In this document: in pieces, positions 22,805-31,115 of the stretch
Position numbering within the stretch: position 1 is the stretch's first letter
How the letters are laid out: every line of letters starts with the position of its first letter
Origin: JAZUOT01 sp045604805
GTDB taxonomy: Bacteria > Bacillota > Clostridia > Oscillospirales > Acutalibacteraceae
Direction: 5' to 3'
Length of the DNA stretch: 38,711 bases
Assembly: GCA_045604805.1 (NCBI GenBank)
Contig: JAZUOT010000045.1
Location: 1 to 38,711, forward strand
Translations under genes and position numbers: made by a program
The notes under the pieces: generated by a model
Database searches by the model: none
The model's input: only the letters and a program-made list of their open reading frames with translations
Told to the model about the DNA's origin: nothing

Positions 22805-25552
22805 GTGAGTATCTTAAAATCTTTATTCGGAAATTACAGCAAACGGGAGCTTAAACGTATTTATCCCATAGTTGATAAAATACTTTCTTTAGAAGAAAAA
22901 TACCAGAAAATGAACGATATTGAACTCCAAAAACAAACAGAAGTTTTAAAAGAAAGACTAAGAAACGGTGAAACTCTCGATGATATTTTAACTGATGCTT
23001 TTGCAGTTTGCCGTGAAGCTTCCTTTAGGGTTCTTTCTATGAAACACTTCCCTGTTCAACTTGTTGGCGGAATCGTTTTACATCAAGGAAGAATCGCTGA
23101 GATGAAAACAGGTGAGGGTAAAACATTAGTTGCAACATTACCAGCTTATCTCCACGCTCTATCTGGCGAAGGTGTCCATATAGTTACAGTAAATGATTAT
23201 TTAGCTAAACGTGACTCAGAATGGATGGGCAAAATTTATCGTTTTCTTGGCTTAACAGTAGGTCTTATAACTCATGATTTGGATAACAACTTAAGAAAAG
23301 AAGCCTATAACGCTGATATAACCTATGGAACAAATAACGAAATGGGCTTTGATTATCTTCGCGATAATATGGTTACATACAAATCTAACAAAGTTCAGCG
23401 TGGCCACGCTTTTGCCATAGTCGATGAAGTAGACTCAATACTAATTGACGAGGCTAGGACTCCACTTATAATTTCTGGAAAAGGAGATAAATCTACAGAG
23501 CTTTATACTTTAGCAAATAATTTTGCTAAAACTTTAGAAGTAGTTAGAGTAACTGAACTTAACGACAAAGAAGATAATGACGAAAACTATGAAAATGCTG
23601 ATTATATAGTTGACGAGAAAGCAAAAACAGCCACCCTAACAAAGGCAGGTGTCAAAAAGGCTGAAGGTTTCTTTAACGTTGAAAATTTAACTGACGCTGA
23701 CAATATAACTTTACAACACCACATAAATCAAGCAATAAAAGCTCTCGGCGTTATGAAACGTGATATAGACTATGTTGTTAATAACGGTGAGGTCATAATT
23801 GTTGACGAATTTACCGGGCGCTTAATGTATGGTAGAAGATACAATGAGGGTTTACATCAAGCTATAGAAGCTAAAGAAGGCGTTAAAATTGCTCATGAAT
23901 CTAAAACTCTAGCAACTATTACTTTTCAGAATTATTTCAGACTCTACAAACGCCTTTCTGGTATGACTGGAACAGCTTTGACAGAAGAAGCTGAATTTAG
24001 AGAAATCTACAAACTGGATGTTGTTGAAATCCCTACAAACAAAGAAATGATAAGATGCGACCTACCAGATCTTGTATTCAGAAGTGAAAAGGGTAAATTT
24101 GAAACTCTAATAAATGATATAGCGGATTGTCACGAAAAAGGTCAACCTGTACTAGTTGGTACTATTTCAATAGAAAAATCAGAGTTGCTCAGTAAAATGC
24201 TGAAAAAACGCGGTATAAAACACGAAGTTTTAAACGCTAAACATCACGAAAAAGAAGCTAGGATTATTTCACAGGCTGGTAAAGCTGGAGCTGTTACTAT
24301 TGCAACAAATATGGCTGGCCGTGGAACAGATATAGTCCTCGGTGGTAACTCTGAATTCATGGCTAAAGAAAAAATGCGCAAAATGAAAATCGCTGAAAAT
24401 TTAATTGATGAGTCTACAAGTTTTGCTGAAACAGATGATAAAGATATTATTTCAGCTAGAGAAACTTATAAGAAATTACACAGCGAATTTGATATACAGG
24501 TTAAGGAAGAAGCTAAAAAAGTCAGAGAAGCTGGTGGACTGTATATAATGGGTACTGAAAGACATGAATCTCGCAGAATAGATAACCAGCTTCGAGGCAG
24601 ATCCGGTCGTCAAGGAGATCCCGGGAAAAGTAGGTTCTACCTTTCTGCTGAAGATGATCTGATAAGACTCTTCGGTGGCGACAGAATGAAAAATATCATG
24701 GACAGGCTCAATGTTGAAGAAAGTGTCCCGATAGAAAACAAAATGCTTTCTAATACCATAGAAGGTGCTCAGAAAAAAGTCGAAGGCAGAAACTTTGGTA
24801 TAAGAAAAAGTGTTTTACAATATGACGACGTTATGAATCAACAACGTGCTATGATTTATAAACAAAGAAATCAGGTCTTAAATGACGAGAATATTAAAGA
24901 TAATATTTTATCCATGATCAAAGGTTCAATCGACCAAACTGTTGATATGTACTTATCAGAAAATACTATAAAAGATGACTGGAATATAAAAGGTCTTGCA
25001 GAATATTATCAAGGCTGGTTAATAGAAGATAATGAATTAGATCTAAGTACTGCTGATTTGGAAAAAACTGAGATAAGTGATATAAAGGAAAAACTAAAAA
25101 CTAAGGCACTAAACAGATATAAAGAGCGTGAAGAAGAATTCGGCGATGAATTAATGAGAGAACTCGAAAGAGTAGTTTTACTCAAAAATGTCGATATGAA
25201 ATGGATGGATCACATTGACGCCATGGAAGAACTTAAACAAGGTATCCGCTTAAGAGCCTATGGTCAACGCGATCCTGTCGTTGAATATAGATTCGAAGGC
25301 TCTAACATGTATGATGAAATGATAGACTCTATCCGTGAGGATACTGTAAGAATGATAATGACTATGCAGATAAAAAAAGATGAAACTCTAAAACGTGAAC
25401 AAGTCGCCAAACCTACGAGCGCTACCAAAGCTTCCCTAGATGGTTCTAAAGAAGAACGTAAACCTATCGTAAAAGGTGAAAAAATAGGTAGAAACGACCC
25501 TTGCCCTTGTGGCTCGGGGAAGAAATATAAAAAATGTTGCCTGAATCGTTAA
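22805..25552 (+). CDS. secA: Preprotein translocase ATPase SecA
   Basis: A 915-residue motor that drives unfolded preproteins through SecYEG. Walker A is MKTGEGKT (near residue 101-108), the DEAD-like box is VDEVDSILIDEART (near 206), and NMAGRGTDI plus QLRGRSGRQGDPG mark the second nucleotide domain. The C-terminal zinc motif RNDPCPCGSGKKYKKCC is intact and binds SecB or the ribosome. The start is GTG 22805 with AGGAG 13 bases upstream, a long spacing. It follows abrB across a strong hairpin (see findings) and no gene is coupled downstream. Only one SecA is seen in the window. Confidence 0.97.
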   Translation: MSILKSLFGNYSKRELKRIYPIVDKILSLEEKYQKMNDIELQKQTEVLKERLRNGETLDDILTDAFAVCREASFRVLSMKHFPVQLVGGIVLHQGRIAEMKTGEGKTLVATLPAYLHALSGEGVHIVTVNDYLAKRDSEWMGKIYRFLGLTVGLITHDLDNNLRKEAYNADITYGTNNEMGFDYLRDNMVTYKSNKVQRGHAFAIVDEVDSILIDEARTPLIISGKGDKSTELYTLANNFAKTLEVVRVTELNDKEDNDENYENADYIVDEKAKTATLTKAGVKKAEGFFNVENLTDADNITLQHHINQAIKALGVMKRDIDYVVNNGEVIIVDEFTGRLMYGRRYNEGLHQAIEAKEGVKIAHESKTLATITFQNYFRLYKRLSGMTGTALTEEAEFREIYKLDVVEIPTNKEMIRCDLPDLVFRSEKGKFETLINDIADCHEKGQPVLVGTISIEKSELLSKMLKKRGIKHEVLNAKHHEKEARIISQAGKAGAVTIATNMAGRGTDIVLGGNSEFMAKEKMRKMKIAENLIDESTSFAETDDKDIISARETYKKLHSEFDIQVKEEAKKVREAGGLYIMGTERHESRRIDNQLRGRSGRQGDPGKSRFYLSAEDDLIRLFGGDRMKNIMDRLNVEESVPIENKMLSNTIEGAQKKVEGRNFGIRKSVLQYDDVMNQQRAMIYKQRNQVLNDENIKDNILSMIKGSIDQTVDMYLSENTIKDDWNIKGLAEYYQGWLIEDNELDLSTADLEKTEISDIKEKLKTKALNRYKEREEEFGDELMRELERVVLLKNVDMKWMDHIDAMEELKQGIRLRAYGQRDPVVEYRFEGSNMYDEMIDSIREDTVRMIMTMQIKKDETLKREQVAKPTSATKASLDGSKEERKPIVKGEKIGRNDPCPCGSGKKYKKCCLNR

Positions 25553-25729
25553 TTTAATTGATTTCGTTTTATATTTATCTATTTTTTTACTTAAACAATG
25601 TTTCTTTATATCGCTAAAAAATTGGTTTGGCAAGAATATACATATTGCATTTTAATGTCAAAATATGCAAAATTAGGATTATATTTGTTTATTTGTAAAT
25701 AATGATAACTTGGAATGGAGTAAGGCAAT

Positions 25730-26793
25730 ATGGAAATCAATGAAAGATTACAACAATTAATAGAAAGAATTGACACTATAAAGGGCTCTATCTCTACAGA
25801 AGAAGCAACTAAAACATCTATGATTATGCCTTTTTTTTCAATTACTCGGGTACGATGTTTTTAATCCATTAGAGTTTATTCCTGAGTACATAGCAGATGT
25901 TGGATTAAGAAAAAAAGAAAAGGTTGATTATGCAATTATAGTTGATGAAAAGCCCTTAATATTTGTTGAATGTAAAGCTTGTAATGAAAGTTTAGATAGA
26001 CATAGTTCCCAGTTAATTAGGTATTTTAATAGTACTGTAGATGCCAGATTTGCTATTCTTACTAATGGAATTATATATAAATTCTTTACTGATTTAGATA
26101 ACTCAAATATTATGGATAGCAAGCCATTCTTGACTATTGATATGTTGAATTTAAAAGATCGTGATATAGTTGAATTAAATAAATTTAAAAGAGATACATT
26201 AGATGTGGATAATATTTTAAGTTCCGGTGAGGATTTAAAATATACAAAAATGATTAAAAGTTGGATGGATACAGAAATAGACAATCCATCATCTTCACTC
26301 GTCAAATTAATATTATCCGATACGTACGATGGTGTGAAAAGCCAAAAAGTTATTGAACATTTTACCCCAGTAGTAAAAAGAGCATTGAATCAATATATAA
26401 ACGATGCAATTAACTCTAAAATACAGAGTGCCTTAAATATAGAAACAGCAGTTGCTCCTGCCCCAGAAGAAAATATACAGGAGGAAACTGAGAACAAGAA
26501 AAATATAGTAACTACCATAAAAGAGATTGAAGTATACGGAATAATTAAATCAATTCTTCGTCAAATCGTTGATAGTAGCCGTATTGCGTATAGAGATACG
26601 GCCAGATATTTTGGAATTTTATTAGATGATAATAGCCGCAAGTGGGGTCTGTCGGGTATATCTAGGAGGTTCAAAAAAACATATTATTATCTCTGATGAA
26701 AATAAAAAAGGTATCAGATATGAATTGGATAAAATAGATGATATTTACAATTACTCCGAAGAGATGATAGAAGCTTGTAAAAAATATTTGTAG
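25730..26793 (+). pseudogene. Solitary HsdR-N-type restriction endonuclease-like gene, broken by two frameshifts
   Basis: Three overlapping reading frames join into one protein of about 353 residues if one base is removed at each of two homopolymers. Frame one begins at ATG 25730 (GGAG nine bases upstream) and stops at 25862-25864. Removing one T from the eight-T run at 25831-25838 restores MPFFQLLGYDVFNPLEFIPEY. Removing one G from GGGG at 26644-26647 restores KWVCRVYLGGSKKHIII and the end at 26791-26793. The N-terminal half is a type I restriction HsdR-N domain: VDYAIIVDEKPLIFVECK carries the PD-(D/E)xK nuclease residues. No HsdM or HsdS gene is nearby. It may be a true pseudogene, or intact with sequencing errors. 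Confidence 0.75.
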
Positions 26794-26852
26794 CAGATAT
26801 AATAATTATATATTTGTAAAAATTCTGTAAATATAACAAAAAAATGATAAAG

Positions 26853-26880
26853 TTGGACTATATAAGATTCTCTATATTTT
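26853..26880 (+). promoter_or_regulatory. Candidate promoter of the apbE-like gene
   Basis: TTGGAC (26853-26858), 16-base spacer, TATTTT (26875-26880), about 90 bases before the apbE start. Both hexamers match the vegetative consensus at four of six or better; the -10 is the weaker one. Confidence 0.35.
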
Positions 26881-26967
26881 ATCCAAAAACCAACGGCATT
26901 TTGAACTCAAATAATTCTCATAATTGCAGGTTGCAAACAAAACATATTAAAAATAGTAGAGGTAAAT

Positions 26968-28158
26968 ATGAAATACAGACATGATATTAACAAAATTTCC
27001 GCAGCGGATAACAGCAATAATCCAGCTGATGAAAACACAAAACAGAATATAGAATTTGATAGTAATAATTCCGAGAAATACGGTAATGGAAAACTCAAGA
27101 AAAACATCAAACTAATTTTATCATTAATTTTTCTTATACTTTGTATTGCGATTGCATTATTTCTAATACAATATAAGCAGGAATCTAAACCTCATAGTAT
27201 AAATCAAAGCTATGCAATGGGCACACATGTTGATCTTACAACATACGGAAAAAATGGACAGGCTGCTGCTGACAATGCATTATCACATATTTTGATGCTT
27301 GAAAACATGATATCATCCGATAATACAAACTCTGAAATAGCTAATATAGGTAAAAATGCTAGTTATGCACCAGTAAAAATAAGTAAGACAACATTTGATA
27401 TACTAAAAACCACAATAGAAGTCTCGAAGCTTACAGATGGTCTTTATGACGTAACTTTGCTTCCAATACAAAACATGTGGGATTTTACTCAGACCTCTTA
27501 CCCTTATGTTCCAGAGCCAGGACAATTTGACTTGCTCAAAGAATATGTTGGTTATGATAAATTGGTTCTTGACGAAGCAAATCAAACTGCTTATTTACCT
27601 AAACAAATATGTGGTATACAGCTTGACTCTCTAAATAGAGGTGCTGCTTGTGATGAAGCCATAAATGCTTACAAAGAAAGTGGTATAAAATCTGGCATAG
27701 CTACCGTAGGAGCTAGCGTTGGGGTGCTAGGTCACAAACCGAATGGAACACCCTGGAATATTTCCATTACAGACCCTTCTAAAGAAAAAGTAAACACTAA
27801 TACCGAATTAGGCGTTCTCAATTTGGAAAATTCATTTGTATCAAGTGTAGGTATTTATGATAAATATTTCGAAAAAGATGGCAAAATATATCATCACATT
27901 CTCAATCCTAAAACTGGATTCCCCGTAGAAAATGATTTAATCAGTGTAAGCGTAATTTGCGATAGTGGTACAATGAGTGATATTTTATCTACCGCGTGTT
28001 TCGCTGTTGGCATGGACAAGAGTAAGGAATTACTAGAAAAATACAATGTTGAGGCTATTTTTGTAGATAAAAATAATAATGTTTATGTTACCGCTGGGCT
28101 TAAGAATAGTTTTTCACTGACAAATACGGATTATAACTTAAACAATTACTCATTTTAA
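26968..28158 (+). CDS. ApbE-like FAD:protein FMN transferase with non-canonical motif
   Basis: A 396-residue membrane-anchored protein. Residues 1-43 are hydrophilic and Asn-rich, a single helix follows (about 47-66), and the external part is an ApbE fold. Canonical ApbE attaches FMN to Thr of Rnf/Nqr-type subunits. Here YAMGTHVDL, IATVGASVGVLG, YHHILNPKTGFPV and DILSTACFAVG match the family and the metal-binding Asp of DILST is kept, but the usual DLGGIAKGYA reads LDSLNRGAACDEA, losing both Gly and the Lys. Ribosome site AGAGGT precedes ATG 26968. It could be an inactive or altered paralogue; the domain assignment is firm, the activity is not. DUF1846 follows after 22 bases. Confidence 0.8.
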   Translation: MKYRHDINKISAADNSNNPADENTKQNIEFDSNNSEKYGNGKLKKNIKLILSLIFLILCIAIALFLIQYKQESKPHSINQSYAMGTHVDLTTYGKNGQAAADNALSHILMLENMISSDNTNSEIANIGKNASYAPVKISKTTFDILKTTIEVSKLTDGLYDVTLLPIQNMWDFTQTSYPYVPEPGQFDLLKEYVGYDKLVLDEANQTAYLPKQICGIQLDSLNRGAACDEAINAYKESGIKSGIATVGASVGVLGHKPNGTPWNISITDPSKEKVNTNTELGVLNLENSFVSSVGIYDKYFEKDGKIYHHILNPKTGFPVENDLISVSVICDSGTMSDILSTACFAVGMDKSKELLEKYNVEAIFVDKNNNVYVTAGLKNSFSLTNTDYNLNNYSF

Positions 28159-28180
28159 AGGGGAAAGGGGACAACTATCT

Positions 28181-29659
28181 ATGTCAGGATTTGATAGTAA
28201 AAAATATTTAAAAATTCAGTCAGAACATATACGGGAAAGGATTTCGAGTTTTGGAAACAAGCTTTATTTAGAGTTTGGTGGAAAATTATTTGATGATTTT
28301 CACGCTTCTAGAGTGTTACCTGGATTTGAACCAGATATAAAAATAAGGATGCTCGAGGAACTTTCTACTGAGTCTGAAATAATAATAGCTATAAGTGCAA
28401 ATGATATCATTCAGAACAAGTTTCGAGCTGACATAGGGATAACTTATGAATCGGACGTTTTGCGTCTAATAGACGCCTTCAGACAAAGAAATATATATGT
28501 CGGCAGTGTAGTAATAACTCAATATGAAAAGATACACAGTGTTGAAGTATTTAGAAAAAAATTAGAAGGGCTCGGCATAAAAGTGTATCTGCATTACCCT
28601 ATTGAAGGCTATCCAACAAACGTGGAACTCATAGTAAGTGATAATGGTTATGGCAAAAATGAATATATAGAAACTACTAGGCCCCTAGTGATTGTTACTG
28701 CTCCTGGTCCTGGCAGCGGGAAAATGGCCGTATGTTTATCACAAATCTACCACGAACATAAAAGGGGTATTAATGCAGGATATGCAAAGTTTGAAACTTT
28801 CCCTGTGTGGAATTTGGCTTTAAGTCATCCTATAAATTTAGCTTATGAAGCCGCTACTGCAGACCTTAATGATGTTAATATGATAGATCCATATCACTTA
28901 GAGGCATATGGTAAAACAGCTATCAACTATAATAGAGATATAGAAATATTCCCTGTTTTAAAGACTATGTTCAATAGTATATTAGGAAAATGCCCTTATG
29001 CTTCTCCAACAGATATGGGTGTAAACCAAGTTGGTAACTGTATTATCAATGATGATATTTGTAGAGAGTCTGCTAAACAAGAAATTATACGTAGATATCT
29101 ATATGCTAAATATGAACACGCACTTGGAAGATGCAATGAAGAAGTTGTATATAAAACTAAAATTCTTATTAGCGAGGCTGAAACTTCTATAACAGACAGG
29201 AAAGTTGTAGGGGCCTGTCTAGAGCGTGCCAATGTTGAAGGCGAACCTACCTTTGCTATCGAACTTAAAGACAGAACTATTATTACAGGTGGCACCTCTT
29301 CTTTGCTTGGTTCTTCGTCTGCAGCTCTTCTTAATTCTCTTAAATATCTAGCTGGTATTCCCAAAGATACACTTTTAATATCTCCTAAGGCTATAGAACC
29401 TATACAACGCTTAAAAGTCGAAAGCTTAAAGAGTTCCAATCCTAGATTGCATACCGATGAAGTTTTAATTGCTCTTTCAATAAGTGCATTAAATGACAAA
29501 AATGCTAATTTAGCACTTCAACAATTGTCAAAACTAAAATCTTGTGAAGCTCATAGTTCTGTGATACTTTCCCACGTTGATACTTCTGTAATGCGCAAAC
29601 TTGGATTGCATCTGACAGCTGAACCTAAATATCAAAGTGATAAATTATTCCACAGATAA
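28181..29659 (+). CDS. DUF1846 (UPF0371) family protein
   Basis: A 492-residue cytoplasmic protein of the DUF1846 family, conserved in Firmicutes. The start FDSKKYLKIQSEHIRERI, the LYLEFGGKLFDDFHASRVLPGF segment, a Walker-like PGPGSGKMAVCLSQIYHE near residue 173, and the C-terminal ITGGTSSLLGSSSAALLNSLK are family hallmarks. Structures suggest an enzyme with a nucleotide or phosphate site, but no reaction is established, so I give none. It is preceded by an apbE-like gene at 22 bases with an AAAGGGG ribosome site and ends four bases before the convergent M50 gene, with no terminator visible between them. Confidence 0.88.
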   Translation: MSGFDSKKYLKIQSEHIRERISSFGNKLYLEFGGKLFDDFHASRVLPGFEPDIKIRMLEELSTESEIIIAISANDIIQNKFRADIGITYESDVLRLIDAFRQRNIYVGSVVITQYEKIHSVEVFRKKLEGLGIKVYLHYPIEGYPTNVELIVSDNGYGKNEYIETTRPLVIVTAPGPGSGKMAVCLSQIYHEHKRGINAGYAKFETFPVWNLALSHPINLAYEAATADLNDVNMIDPYHLEAYGKTAINYNRDIEIFPVLKTMFNSILGKCPYASPTDMGVNQVGNCIINDDICRESAKQEIIRRYLYAKYEHALGRCNEEVVYKTKILISEAETSITDRKVVGACLERANVEGEPTFAIELKDRTIITGGTSSLLGSSSAALLNSLKYLAGIPKDTLLISPKAIEPIQRLKVESLKSSNPRLHTDEVLIALSISALNDKNANLALQQLSKLKSCEAHSSVILSHVDTSVMRKLGLHLTAEPKYQSDKLFHR

Positions 29660-29663
29660 AATA

Positions 29664-30290
29664 CTATTTATCCCCTATGGCTATATACCTATCTTGTTTA
29701 GTAAGCATAACTAGCAATAGATATATGCTTGTGAGAAGAAGAGAAAAATTATATCTACATTTGATAATAAGTAATACCCCTATAAAAAAAAGTATTGACA
29801 GGATAATATACGATATAATATCTACTATTTTTCTTGCTAATATATCACTTGCCACCCCTGAAAGCAAAACATATGCCACTTGGCCTCCATCTAATACAGG
29901 TATGGGTAACAAATTAAAAATAGCTAGAACAAAATTACACAAAATTAAATGATTGAATATATTACAAGCTTTACTTTTTAACAACAAACAAAAAAATAAA
30001 ATAGCCAGAATATTAAAAAAAGCTCCTGAAATCAATACAACAACTTGTTTTGATTTGCTCAGGTGCTTTTCTTTTATCACCATATCTACACCAAAAGCCC
30101 TCAATGATATTTTATTTACTTGCATTCCCACCATATACATAGCTACAATATGACCCAATTCATGCCAAAAGGCAGATAATATGGAACAAAGAAAAAGTTT
30201 TTGTTTATCATAAATGCAAACAAATGCCATGATAACAGAAAACCAAAAACTCACCTCTAGATAGCACGATTTTAATTTAAAAGATATCAA
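29664..30290 (-). CDS. spoIVFB: Membrane-embedded M50 (site-2) metalloprotease, SpoIVFB-like
   Basis: A 208-residue polytopic zinc protease with five to six hydrophobic segments. The zinc motif HELGH lies at 43-47 within a membrane helix, and the third ligand is Asp134 in FNLLPIPVLDGGQ. In Bacillus SpoIVFB cleaves pro-sigma-K in the mother cell. It starts with TTG 30290, overlapping the stop of the M23 gene by four bases (TTGA), so the two are translated together. Length is shorter than Bacillus SpoIVFB (288) because a C-terminal CBS domain is absent. The SpoIVFB name is inferred from the partner gene; a general S2P role is the alternative. Confidence 0.75.
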   Translation of the reverse strand: MISFKLKSCYLEVSFWFSVIMAFVCIYDKQKLFLCSILSAFWHELGHIVAMYMVGMQVNKISLRAFGVDMVIKEKHLSKSKQVVVLISGAFFNILAILFFCLLLKSKACNIFNHLILCNFVLAIFNLLPIPVLDGGQVAYVLLSGVASDILARKIVDIISYIILSILFFIGVLLIIKCRYNFSLLLTSIYLLLVMLTKQDRYIAIGDK

Positions 30291-30988
30291 CTGTATTCCC
30301 CGTTTAACATTGGGATAGGATCGAAATACTCGTCATTTACACTGAGCTCAAAATGCAAATGATCACCTGTAGAATTACCTGTACTTCCAACAGTGGCTAT
30401 TTTTTGGCCTTCACTAACACTATCCCCCGCTCTCACATTTAGAGTATCACAATGGGCATATAGAGTTTTTACTCCTTTGTCATGTTCTATCTTTATGTAT
30501 TTACCGTAACTATCACTTGTATCGGCTTCTATAACTTTGCCATCTAGAACACTTTTGATTTCCGCTCCTTTGGGAGCCGCCAAATCTATAGCTTTATGCT
30601 TTTCTGAAAATTCAGTTGTAATCGTTGCATTTTCTACTGGTTTGTGTAAAGTAGCGTTCATCGCTGAAGCTTGTACCTTTGTACTGCCATTAATTTTCAC
30701 TTTTACTATATTGCTTATATTTTTCATAGCTGTTTTATATTCTTGATTGCTATCTCCAGCCATTATGCTTCTGTTTATTTCTTCCACATACCATTTTTTG
30801 AAGCTTTCATAACTAGTTGAGCCTATGCCTTTAAAAACCATAACTAGTATCAACACTACAGAACAAGCTATTAGCTGCATAATAAATAATACTTGTATAC
30901 CTTCTAGAAAATTTTTTCTATTGTTAATATATCCAGAAAATTCGCTATATTCTTCTCTTTTATATTCATCAACATCTGCATTTTTCAA
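30287..30988 (-). CDS. spoIVFA: Membrane-anchored M23/LytM-domain protein, SpoIVFA-like
   Basis: A 233-residue type II membrane protein: a short acidic cytoplasmic N-terminus, one helix (about 30-53), a linker, and a LytM domain. Zinc-ligand positions of active M23 enzymes are all present: H131 and D135 (HKAID), H179 (YAHCD) and H210-x-H212 (DHLHFEL). SpoIVFA of Bacillus has a degenerate LytM domain and holds SpoIVFB inactive. Start at TTG 30988 is preferred: AGAGGTG sits six bases upstream. A longer frame to 31066 would add a hydrophobic lead that overlaps the gltA-side terminator and looks artificial. The downstream M50 gene overlaps by four bases. A CATATATT box lies upstream, resembling a sigma-E -10, without a clear -35. 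Confidence 0.72.
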   Translation of the reverse strand: MKNADVDEYKREEYSEFSGYINNRKNFLEGIQVLFIMQLIACSVVLILVMVFKGIGSTSYESFKKWYVEEINRSIMAGDSNQEYKTAMKNISNIVKVKINGSTKVQASAMNATLHKPVENATITTEFSEKHKAIDLAAPKGAEIKSVLDGKVIEADTSDSYGKYIKIEHDKGVKTLYAHCDTLNVRAGDSVSEGQKIATVGSTGNSTGDHLHFELSVNDEYFDPIPMLNGEYS

Positions 30989-31051
30989 TCCTATCACCTC
31001 TGATAGAAATATATGCCACTTGTCTGTATTTAAGAAGAATAGTACACACAT

Positions 31052-31087
31052 AAAAAAATAGGGCATAGCAATTTTTTCGCTATACCC
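31052..31087 (-). terminator. Terminator of the nfnA-nfnB operon
   Basis: Minus strand stem GGGTATAGC (31079-31087) with GCTATGCCC (31061-31069), one G-T wobble, loop of nine bases, followed by TATTTTTTT. It begins 29 bases after the nfnB stop codon. Confidence 0.8.
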
Positions 31088-31115
31088 TACCCTATTTCCT
31101 ACTACTTTTAATCTT

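Noticed and set aside
30989..31066. Upstream extension of the SpoIVFA-like protein by 26 codons
   Set aside because: It has no ribosome site and overlaps the nfn terminator hairpin; TTG 30988 with AGAGGTG is much better.
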